Shown here: positions 24,400 through 31,363 of the stretch, one piece after another | How the letters are laid out: the number at the start of each line of letters is the position of its first letter | Numbering within the stretch: position 1 is the stretch's first letter | Virus record (IMG/VR): IMGVR_UViG_3300000234_000002 | Coordinates: 19,958-83,957 of that record | Length of the DNA stretch: 64,000 nucleotides | DNA from: a virus | Direction: 5' to 3' (one strand) | Notes under the pieces: model-generated | Told to the model about the DNA's origin: nothing | Databases searched by the model: none | Seen by the model: the letters and a program-made list of their open reading frames with translations, nothing else | Made by a program: the position numbers and the translations under genes

Positions 24400-26190
24400 T
24401 TACAAATCAAAGAAATACCTATGTTTAGGCGGAGTATGTACTTTCTTATAACCGAGTTTTGAAGCACACTCAGCTTCCTTCATGTTGTTTTTCTTTGCGT
24501 ACCCATATAAAGTTTTCTTATTTATTTCTTGACCCGAATCATTTTCATAAAAATAACTTCTAGTTGTTTTACCATCAAATGTCCAATTTGAAGCTTGATA
24601 TATGGTTCCTGAATGACCAAATCTCGGATCAGCAAATGACACCAATTTTTTGACTTCGGGATAATCGGATTTGAAAAGCTTAATGACTTTAGACATTGCA
24701 TATGATGCGAAGTTTTTCTTGTGATATGAGGGATGAATGCAGAATCTGTCGAGTTCCATAACTTGGTCATTATTGAGTTTAAACCTAGGGGCGATACCCT
24801 GGCGAACTGGAGGAGCAAATTTAGCGACCCCGACAATCTCCCCATTAAGTTTAAATAAATAAACATGGCTAGAATTTCTACCAAAACCCCCATAATGAAA
24901 TTTATTAAGAAAATCCCGGATACCGTCTTCGTGTTCAAGAATTTTGAATTTGACGGAATCGAACTCGAAGTCTTTGAGTTCATGTGATTCTCTATCTGGA
25001 TTACGATAGGTGGGGGTTAAGATGGATTGATTTGTAGTCTTGTGAATACAAGTTCCACCGTTTTCATGTTTACTATAATTGCAGTTGAAACATAATATTT
25101 GATATTCTTCTTTGTTAAGCAACCCCCTTGATAATTTGGATAATATATCAACGCCTGATCCATCGCCTTCTTCTCTTTTCAAACTCCCATCATTATTGAT
25201 ATGGTCGATGCAAAGATGAGTTAAATCGTCATCGCCGCAACAAGCACATTTACCACCAAAAGACTTTAAAATACTGTTTATCCTATCACGTTTCACAGAC
25301 ATGACACAAACAAGGCACCTATTTTTCTCATGGGATGTTTGGGAGTTAAAAAAAGATAAATCTTTTTCCTCCCCACAAAGATTGCAAGTTTTACTTATTC
25401 CGAATGTTGGTTTATTAGATAGATGGTGTACAGGGTTTACTCTATATTTACTAGAATTGCAATTGTGACACATCGTTTGGAAATCATGATGATCGAGTTC
25501 ACCGAGAAGAATTTTCCTTTTCCAACCTATGGAACCATGAACTCTATGTAAATGACCATCATTATTTTTATGATCTGTAGTTAAGAACCTTGGTTCAGAT
25601 TCACCACAAATAACGCAAACGTGACCTATAAGTTCAAATAAAGACTGTTTAACCAGTTCTCTATCGAGTTTTGACTTTTCAGACACATGTGATGAATTCT
25701 TTAACCTCCATTCCTTTTGTCGTTTAGTGATAGTTTCTTTATTCTTCTGTTGATATTCAACTTTCCGTTTAATTATTCTTTCTCTATTTTCAGCATAATA
25801 CGCATGCTTTTTTTCTATGATCGATTCTTTATTATTCAGATAATAATTCCGGCTACTCTCTTGTCGAGCTTCAATATTTAATCCAGTGACTTCTTTATTT
25901 CTTTGCCTCCTACAAATTTTGCACTTTGCATCATGACCGTTAGCTTTTGCGGAATTTTTAAAAAATTCAGAAAGTGGCTTTTCGATATCACATGATTTAC
26001 ATGTTTGCGTAGTTAATTCGTCAACTACTTTTTCTTCGAGTTTCCTTTTATTTAGTTCAAGATAATTATCATTTATTGCTTTTCTGCACGATTTGCACTT
26101 AACATCGAGACCATTACGATTAGTTCGAATCTTAAAAAATTCTGAAAAACTTTTTTCGGCCCCACAATTTTTACAAACCTGAGTGTCCAT
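24400..26190 (-). CDS. HNH homing endonuclease (two HNH cores) fused to a Mom-like acyltransferase domain
   Basis: A 596-residue protein from ATG 26190. It begins with two copies of a zinc-ribbon motif (CKNCGAEKSFSEFFK...CKSC and CKSCDIEKPLSEFFK...CKIC), then a basic helical linker. Two HNH cores follow (CVICGESEPRFLTTDHKNND...CHNCNSSK and CACCGDDDLTHLCIDHINND...CFNCNYSK), with another ribbon between them. The last ~170 residues are Mom-like: LNKFHYGGFGRNSSHVY, ELDRFCIHPSYHKKN, VSFADPRFGHSGTIYQASNW and a C-terminal KHRYFFDL. HNH proteins of this kind are usually mobile in phages. Nine-base tandem repeats sit just upstream. Confidence 0.82.
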   Translation of the reverse strand: MDTQVCKNCGAEKSFSEFFKIRTNRNGLDVKCKSCRKAINDNYLELNKRKLEEKVVDELTTQTCKSCDIEKPLSEFFKNSAKANGHDAKCKICRRQRNKEVTGLNIEARQESSRNYYLNNKESIIEKKHAYYAENRERIIKRKVEYQQKNKETITKRQKEWRLKNSSHVSEKSKLDRELVKQSLFELIGHVCVICGESEPRFLTTDHKNNDGHLHRVHGSIGWKRKILLGELDHHDFQTMCHNCNSSKYRVNPVHHLSNKPTFGISKTCNLCGEEKDLSFFNSQTSHEKNRCLVCVMSVKRDRINSILKSFGGKCACCGDDDLTHLCIDHINNDGSLKREEGDGSGVDILSKLSRGLLNKEEYQILCFNCNYSKHENGGTCIHKTTNQSILTPTYRNPDRESHELKDFEFDSVKFKILEHEDGIRDFLNKFHYGGFGRNSSHVYLFKLNGEIVGVAKFAPPVRQGIAPRFKLNNDQVMELDRFCIHPSYHKKNFASYAMSKVIKLFKSDYPEVKKLVSFADPRFGHSGTIYQASNWTFDGKTTRSYFYENDSGQEINKKTLYGYAKKNNMKEAECASKLGYKKVHTPPKHRYFFDL

Positions 26191-26211
26191 AGTTAACTAT
26201 ACATTAAAAAT

Positions 26212-26247
26212 TAACTGGGATAACTGGGATAACTGGGATAACTGTGT
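26212..26247. repeat. Four tandem 9-bp repeats (taactggga)
   Basis: Four exact copies of taactggga in a row, followed by degenerate ones (taactgtgt, and attgggataaactgg to about 26270). They fill the gap between the HNH gene start (26190) and the structural gene end (26279). They could be a binding array controlling the HNH gene, or simple slippage. Confidence 0.85.
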
Positions 26248-26278
26248 TAAAATTGGGATAAACTGGATGATGGAAGAA

Positions 26279-27175
26279 TCAAAGTCCAACGAATTTACGT
26301 GGAGTAAGAGTACCTCTACCAACGTTAGGACCAAACGAAGAGCGTATCCCCATGCCGTATCTTGACTGTTTAAGACCGCGCATAAACTTTACAGTTTCTT
26401 TAGCAGGAATAATCATTTCCTGGAACCGAGAATTAGCATCGTTCATAAGACCTTGGAATTTTGAACTCTTCTCTAAATCGAGTGATATGCCGCCAATAGT
26501 GTAATTAAATTCGTCTTGGATCCAATTCACCGTAAGAGCCTGAAGAGCGTAAACCATTGCACCTGTTAGAAGTAAGGATCTCCATGGTCTATACTGTGTT
26601 ATTAATTGATCCAGATTCTGAAAAGAAGTCATGGGTGGGTATATATTGATTGAATCGTTAGATACGTTCAAATATTCAAGAAGTTCACATTCTTCCCAAA
26701 CGTATCCGAAAACTCGTGTGAATTGATTGACTGACTCCTCACCAGAAGGGGGCATGAAATGGTAGTTGCGGGCCGGGTTATTATCTCTGAGAAGTATTCT
26801 GAGACTTCTTATTAGATCAAGTTCAATATTTGTAGCCCCGGCAAGGGATATAACTTGAGTTGGATCTGACACAATGGAAAATTCTTGGAGGACTTGAACT
26901 TCTCTGGCGCCGACATACTCTCTGAAGTGCCATCTTATTCTATAATTACCGATGTTGGCATCCATCGGTATGAGGAAAGAAGCATAATATTCACCGACGC
27001 TCGGGTTTACGGGTTTTCTTTTTGCTGGAGGAAGTAATATCTCAACTCCGGTCGTGTAATCATAGATGTCATATGATATTTCAGCGGCATTCTTCGGAGT
27101 TTGGTCTTTCGATTTCAAAAATAATGAAAGACCATCCGAGCGAGAAAGTTCCATACCACGCTTGAAGGCAGTCAT
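26279..27175 (-). CDS. Virion structural protein with an Ig-like N-terminal domain
   Basis: A 298-residue protein; ATG 27175 is preferred over the TTG at 27184. Residues about 20-105 form an Ig/macroglobulin-like domain ending GEYYASFLIPMDANIGNYRI and RWHFRE. The same pattern occurs twice in the 50629 protein. The C-terminal half is helical with RPWRSLLLTGAMVYALQALT and a basic end (LKQSRYGMGIRSSFGPNVGR). Probably part of the tail or neck; the gene is isolated between the two HNH genes. Confidence 0.6.
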   Translation of the reverse strand: MTAFKRGMELSRSDGLSLFLKSKDQTPKNAAEISYDIYDYTTGVEILLPPAKRKPVNPSVGEYYASFLIPMDANIGNYRIRWHFREYVGAREVQVLQEFSIVSDPTQVISLAGATNIELDLIRSLRILLRDNNPARNYHFMPPSGEESVNQFTRVFGYVWEECELLEYLNVSNDSINIYPPMTSFQNLDQLITQYRPWRSLLLTGAMVYALQALTVNWIQDEFNYTIGGISLDLEKSSKFQGLMNDANSRFQEMIIPAKETVKFMRGLKQSRYGMGIRSSFGPNVGRGTLTPRKFVGL

Positions 27176-27222
27176 ATAAAACAAAGTTTAACTAAACTCT
27201 TATTGTAAATTCAGTTTGACCA

Positions 27223-28632
27223 ATGTCTTATAAAGTGTGTAGTATATGTAAAAAAGAACTTGAAATTACAGAATTTCATAAAGATAAGTCAAGAAAAGGT
27301 GGGTTAAGAAAAGATTGTAAAGAATGTACTAAATCTAGAAATAATCTACGTTATCAAAAGAAAAAAGAAATTGTAAAAAGTAAAATTAAAGAATATTATG
27401 ATGAAGGTGGAGGAAAGGAAAAAGAAAAAGAAAGAAATTCAATTCTTCAAGAAAAATTATTTTCCATTATGGGTAATTGTTGTAAAATATGCGGAACTGA
27501 GGAACATCTAGTAATAGATCATATTGATGGTGGTGGAAATTTAGATAGAAAGAAAACATCAAAATGGGGGTTGATAAGAAAAATACTAAGTTCAAAAGTT
27601 GATATCAAAAAGTATAGGTTACTTTGTTCAAATTGCAACATTAAAAGTCATTTTATAAATAATGTAGTTAAAATAGAGACAAAAGAAAAAACAGGGATAT
27701 TAAAAGAATGTAAAACCTGTCTTGAAAATAAAGACACATCTTTATTTCATTCACACAAAAAATATGAAGATGGTCTTTATTATGAGTGCAAAACTTGCGA
27801 TAGAAATAGGGGTCAAAATATTAAAAAGAAAGTAATGGACTTTATTGGGAATGGAATTTGTGCAAAATGTGGTGAGTCTGATATTGATAAATTATCAATA
27901 GATCATGTAACACCTGTCGGAAAAAAGAGAGAAGCTCATGGTAGTATTTTATATAGAAGATTGTTAAGGAAAAAAGAAAAGTTAGAAAATCTTCAAGTTT
28001 TATGCTTCAATTGCAACCTAGAGAAAAGTGATAAAAAACCAGTTGAATTCATCGAGTTTGAATTCATCGAATGCCAATTTAGGTACATCGATAAAGAAAG
28101 TTCAAGTTCATTTCTCGATAATTATCATTACGATGGATATGGTAGACATCAAAAATTTTCTATAGGTGTTTTCTTTGAAGATGAACTTATCTGTGTAGCA
28201 AAATTTTGTCCAGTAGTAAGACAAAACGTATCAAGTAAAACTGGTTTTACAGATTCTGAAGTTTTGGAACTTGATAGATTCTGTATCCATCCAAAAAGAC
28301 ATAAATATAATTTTGGTTCGTTTTCGATGTCAAAAATAATGAAAATGATTAAAAATGATTTCAAAGATATTGGGTGTTTAGTATCCTTTTCTGATAAAGA
28401 ACAAGGACATAATGGGTCGCTATACAGGTCATCGAACTGGAAATTTATTGGTGAAACGGAAAAAAGTTATTTTTATGAAAAAGATGGAGAAATCATAAAA
28501 AAGAAAGTTTTTTATGATAGAGCGAAGTCTAGTGGACTTATGGATAATAAAACTGAAAGAGAAGTTGCTATTGAAAATGGGTATAACATCATAAAAACTG
28601 ACAAAAAGTTAAAATTCATGTACAAACTCTAA
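27223..28632 (+). CDS. HNH homing endonuclease with Mom-like domain (plus strand, A-rich)
   Basis: A 469-residue protein on the strand opposite to its neighbours, in a noticeably A-rich stretch, suggesting recent arrival. Domain order: zinc ribbon (CSICKKELEITEFHKDKSRK...CKEC), HNH core 1 (CKICGTEEHLVIDHIDGGG...CSNCN), ribbon (CKTCLENKDTSLF...CKTC), HNH core 2 (CAKCGESDIDKLSIDHVTPV...CFNCN), then the Mom-like domain (FLDNYHYDGYGRHQKF, ELDRFCIHPKRHKYN, VSFSDKEQGHNGSLYRSSNW) ending LKFMYKL. It is clearly related to the 24400 gene but has only moderate identity to it. Probably mobile. Confidence 0.82.
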   Translation: MSYKVCSICKKELEITEFHKDKSRKGGLRKDCKECTKSRNNLRYQKKKEIVKSKIKEYYDEGGGKEKEKERNSILQEKLFSIMGNCCKICGTEEHLVIDHIDGGGNLDRKKTSKWGLIRKILSSKVDIKKYRLLCSNCNIKSHFINNVVKIETKEKTGILKECKTCLENKDTSLFHSHKKYEDGLYYECKTCDRNRGQNIKKKVMDFIGNGICAKCGESDIDKLSIDHVTPVGKKREAHGSILYRRLLRKKEKLENLQVLCFNCNLEKSDKKPVEFIEFEFIECQFRYIDKESSSSFLDNYHYDGYGRHQKFSIGVFFEDELICVAKFCPVVRQNVSSKTGFTDSEVLELDRFCIHPKRHKYNFGSFSMSKIMKMIKNDFKDIGCLVSFSDKEQGHNGSLYRSSNWKFIGETEKSYFYEKDGEIIKKKVFYDRAKSSGLMDNKTEREVAIENGYNIIKTDKKLKFMYKL

Positions 28633-28650
28633 ATCAAAAGGAAATATTTC

Positions 28651-28950
28651 ATGAAGCGCTGTTGTGATGTAATAAATCAAACCACAGGGGAACTTATCGG
28701 ATACCTTGTGGAATGCCCAGCATGTAGAGATGCCGATAGATGCAGCGCCCACGTTTTCAATATCAGAAAAGACGGAAGAGGATGGGATTTCGATGGTAGC
28801 TACGAATTCCCAACGTTCTCGCCTTCAATGCTGGCTCGTGATTCACGCGGCCATATATGCCATAGTTTTGTTCGTAACGGGAAAATAGAATATCTTAGCG
28901 ATTGCACACACGAGCTTGCCGGACAAACTATCGATTTACCTGAATTATGA
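28651..28950 (+). CDS. DUF6527-like phage protein
   Basis: A 99-residue protein with a clear AAAGGAAAT ribosome site. Cys pairs (CPACRDADRC, ICHSFV, SDCTHEL) and the C-terminal signature GHICHSFVRNGKIEYLSDCT followed by HELAGQ are typical of a small conserved phage family, DUF6527. A metal-binding role is suggested by the Cys/His content. It directly follows the HNH gene, and its 3' end overlaps the convergent gene at 28945. Confidence 0.7.
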   Translation: MKRCCDVINQTTGELIGYLVECPACRDADRCSAHVFNIRKDGRGWDFDGSYEFPTFSPSMLARDSRGHICHSFVRNGKIEYLSDCTHELAGQTIDLPEL

Positions 28951-29328
28951 CTTTTTATCGAGAAGAGAATTATATATTTGATATGTGAGTTCTTTCTTCA
29001 TACTATCAGATAAGACAAAATGATATTCATTTGGTGGTTTTCCGGGTCTAGCGTCATCCATAGGATGACTTATTGCTTCACTATCACTCGGAAATCCCAT
29101 TTTGACAGTAATGGTTCCGTCCGGGGCGTAAGATAGTTTATCTATTCCTCTACTATGACCTATCCAAATATCAGCTTCTGGGGGTTCGGAACTTATTTCG
29201 CCATCGTCAGTATAAACATCAAACCCTAAACCAATAAGGAAATTTTCCAAATCGTCGTAAAATAAACTAGCTTCTTTCGTGTCAGTATAAAGTGGATTTC
29301 CTTTGATTATAACAACCGACTTTTTCAT
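28945..29328 (-). CDS. Hypothetical alpha/beta protein
   Basis: A 127-residue protein from ATG 29328. Alternating strands and helices: SVVIIKGNPLYT, ENFLIGLGFDVYTDDG, ADIWIGHSRGIDKL. The IWIGHSRG element resembles the nucleophile elbow of alpha/beta hydrolase-like folds (G-H-S-R-G), as in small RBBP9/YdeN-type proteins, but the protein is short. Later residues (PPNEYHFVLSDSMKKEL) are not diagnostic. Convergent with 28651 and divergent from the plus-strand genes after 29340. Confidence 0.55.
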   Translation of the reverse strand: MKKSVVIIKGNPLYTDTKEASLFYDDLENFLIGLGFDVYTDDGEISSEPPEADIWIGHSRGIDKLSYAPDGTITVKMGFPSDSEAISHPMDDARPGKPPNEYHFVLSDSMKKELTYQIYNSLLDKKS

Positions 29329-29381
29329 TAAATTAACTGATGACTAAACTTCTAGCAAAATGTCCGGAAATTAAAAAAAAT

Positions 29382-29387
29382 TATAAT
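29382..29387 (+). promoter_or_regulatory. Possible -10 box (TATAAT)
   Basis: A perfect TATAAT lies 16 nt before the likely start of the first gene of the small plus-strand run. No good -35 box is visible at normal spacing, so this is weak and the start of transcription would be very close to the ribosome site. Confidence 0.25.
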
Positions 29388-29402
29388 GTAATATATGGAG
29401 TC

Positions 29403-29624
29403 ATGGAAAACAAAGAAAAAACGGTTAGTGTGAGACTGGAAGTCACGAAGAACTTTTATGAATTATCTAAAAAAGTTCAAGAAACCCCTGAAATGGAAAC
29501 ACTCAAGGCGTTGTTCATTCAAGGAGCAAGGATAATGCAAAAATATGGAGAGTTGAAAAAGGAAGGATGGACACTTGAATTCGTTTCTCCTGATAGATCA
29601 AAAAGCATACAGGTCATGTTATAA
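29403..29624 (+). CDS. Small hypothetical protein
   Basis: Start chosen at ATG 29403 because a GGAG ribosome site lies just upstream; the in-frame ATG at 29340 has none. The 73-residue product (MENKEKTVSVRLEVTKNFYE...) reads as a strand followed by a helix, resembling a ribbon-helix-helix-like fold (VSVRLEVTKNFYELSKKVQE). This would fit a DNA-binding regulator, but it is uncertain. First gene of a compact plus-strand run to 30494. Confidence 0.55.
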   Translation: MENKEKTVSVRLEVTKNFYELSKKVQETPEMETLKALFIQGARIMQKYGELKKEGWTLEFVSPDRSKSIQVML

Positions 29625-29629
29625 GAAAT

Positions 29630-29884
29630 ATGAATAATTTCATTTATTTAAAAAGTTTTAAGGCTCAAGATATGCATAAATTGAAGATGTTATACATTTT
29701 AAAAGAAAGTTATATAAATTTTTATGATTATGAAGAAAAACTTACAATAGGACACCCAGAGGTAAACGTTCCGGATTTGGTAATAAATGCAATAAGTAAA
29801 TGCAAACTTAAGCAGGGTGAAGTTTGCATTGAAAGAGGACTGAAAATAAAAAATATATTCATGGTCGGAAATCAGAAATGTTAA
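29630..29884 (+). CDS. Small hypothetical protein, paralogue of 29967 gene
   Basis: An 84-residue protein with LKMLYILKESYINFYDYEEK and PEVNVPDLVINAISKCKLKQ. The gene at 29967 shares the order (F-I-L-K-E ... V-P-D-I-V-L-K-F-L-N-K-C ... G), so the two arose by duplication. No domain recognised. Confidence 0.55.
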   Translation: MNNFIYLKSFKAQDMHKLKMLYILKESYINFYDYEEKLTIGHPEVNVPDLVINAISKCKLKQGEVCIERGLKIKNIFMVGNQKC

Positions 29885-29967
29885 GACGTAATGTCCGTTA
29901 TGGAGGAAAAGTAGTATTTGAAAGAAATGGCCTAAAAGTCATAAATAAGGATCGTTTTAAGCACTAA
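29878..29967 (+). CDS. Possible mini-protein (29 aa)
   Basis: A short frame (MLRRNVRYGGKVVFERNGLK...) overlaps the preceding stop by 7 nt, and its TAA overlaps the next ATG (TAATG). It fits exactly between the two paralogues. There is no clear ribosome site, so coupling would be needed. Confidence 0.35.
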   Translation: MLRRNVRYGGKVVFERNGLKVINKDRFKH

Positions 29968-30248
29968 TGTTTGATTTTTACATAGAAATAAAGAAATTTC
30001 AAAAGAAAGAACATGTAGTTCAGTTATTCATTTTGAAAGAAAATCGTTATAAATTTGCAATGGAAATCCTATTAAATAGGATTAATAGAAACACCATAAA
30101 AATTTCGGTGAACAACCTTGAGAGTCTCGGGTTGGAAGTACCCGATATAGTTCTGAAATTCTTGAATAAATGTGAATATGAAGACGGATATCTAACAATA
30201 GATAAAGGAAGAATTACGATTATTGAACCAGTAGAAAATGTAATTTAA
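29967..30248 (+). CDS. Small hypothetical protein, paralogue of 29630 gene
   Basis: A 93-residue protein starting at ATG 29967 (TAATG overlap). It carries HVVQLFILKENRYKFAMEIL and LEVPDIVLKFLNKCEYEDG, matching the 29630 product in pattern. Function unknown. Confidence 0.55.
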   Translation: MFDFYIEIKKFQKKEHVVQLFILKENRYKFAMEILLNRINRNTIKISVNNLESLGLEVPDIVLKFLNKCEYEDGYLTIDKGRITIIEPVENVI

Positions 30249-30251
30249 AAA

Positions 30252-30494
30252 ATGAAAAATCTCGAAAAAGCGCTATCCGGGACACATGAAATAAGAATCA
30301 TAGTTAACGCTGATGAATTTGAAGACCTTATGGATTGGAATAAAGTTATTGCAGAATTGCGTAAGAATAAAACATGTGTGTATATTTCGATGTATCCAGT
30401 ACAACCACATACTTCAAATTATGAAATGACGTTCCCTGAAAACGGAGCTTTGGGTACAGAAACGATTGAGTTGAAAACTGAGAAAATATTTTAA
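30252..30494 (+). CDS. Small hypothetical protein
   Basis: An 80-residue protein (IRIIVNADEFEDLMDWNKVI, CVYISMYPVQPHTSNYEMTF) with a likely alpha/beta fold. Last gene of the plus-strand run; its stop overlaps the stop of the convergent ligase-like gene by 4 nt. No family recognised. Confidence 0.5.
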   Translation: MKNLEKALSGTHEIRIIVNADEFEDLMDWNKVIAELRKNKTCVYISMYPVQPHTSNYEMTFPENGALGTETIELKTEKIF

Positions 30495-31105
30495 TTCTGA
30501 GCCCAATAAACGATCTTCATCCAGTCGGGGTGCTCGTGACACTTTTTGCAGTGATCTCTTCTGACTGAATACTTTTTCTTCAAAACAACGCCATGAATGA
30601 ATCCGGAGCGGGTTCCGGCATCTTTGTGAACTGTTGCAATACCGCGAATCATTCTTTCATTTTCAATATTTGCATCAAATTTTTCGACGATGGAAATTGA
30701 ACTTGTGTTGAGGTTCAAATCCTCAAGGATGTTTCTTCTTTCATTATAATTCTTTTTTGAAGTCATATTAAAATTCATTGAAACAACGTCCCAAAAAGTC
30801 AGTTTGCAAATAACTGATTTATTATGCCTCCAGCTTCCTCTCTTGGATGGAGTCCAGATTTCTCCGTCAAGAATTGTTCCATTAGGAATATTTGAACTCT
30901 TGAGCTCTTCGGTCAAATTATCAGTAATTTCCATTGAAACCTTGTCTCGCGTATAAAATTCGAATTTATTATTCATTTTATAAAGAAGAATACGGAAGCC
31001 GTCATACTTTGGCTCCATCACATAACCCGACAAGTCAATAGACCCAAAAATGTCGTCGTTAACTCTGACGGGCTTTTGTGGATACATCCACCAATAGGGC
31101 TTCAT
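30491..31105 (-). CDS. Minimal ATP-dependent ligase-type nucleotidyltransferase
   Basis: A 204-residue protein with the covalent nucleotidyltransferase motifs: motif I EPKYDGFRI (Lys33 as adenylated residue), motif III GTILDGEIW near residue 100, motif IV HGVVLKKK near 175 and a motif V-like DWMKIVYW. A CxxCxxH cluster (HCKKCHEHPDWMK) sits near the end. Typical DNA ligases add an OB-fold domain of ~100 residues after motif V; it is missing here, and no separate OB gene is adjacent. It may act as a compact ligase or as a stand-alone adenylyltransferase. Confidence 0.8.
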   Translation of the reverse strand: MKPYWWMYPQKPVRVNDDIFGSIDLSGYVMEPKYDGFRILLYKMNNKFEFYTRDKVSMEITDNLTEELKSSNIPNGTILDGEIWTPSKRGSWRHNKSVICKLTFWDVVSMNFNMTSKKNYNERRNILEDLNLNTSSISIVEKFDANIENERMIRGIATVHKDAGTRSGFIHGVVLKKKYSVRRDHCKKCHEHPDWMKIVYWAQN

Positions 31106-31134
31106 GAAAACAGTTAAAAAGATTAAAACTAAAT

Positions 31135-31356
31135 TTACAAACTTTTGTGAGAGATTGATATAACAGAATTCCCAATGTTAAAAGTATGAATTTTGCGAAT
31201 AACAGCCCCTGGAATATTATCAATTACTTTCCCGTCAATATCTTTAATATGAGAAAAATGTCTTTCTGTCATAGTGGCTGGCTTATATCTAATACCGTTA
31301 TGTAGAATATAAAGTTCTTCTTTTTCAAGATTTATCGATAGAATTAAATTCAACAC
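31135..31356 (-). CDS. Small hypothetical protein
   Basis: A 73-residue frame with a GTG start at 31356 (no in-frame ATG early). It is beta-rich (LILSINLEKEELYILHNGIR, VIDNIPGAVIRKIHTFNIGN). No family recognised. It lies between the ligase-like gene and the second repeat protein. Confidence 0.45.
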   Translation of the reverse strand: MLNLILSINLEKEELYILHNGIRYKPATMTERHFSHIKDIDGKVIDNIPGAVIRKIHTFNIGNSVISISHKSL

Positions 31357-31363
31357 ATCAAAA

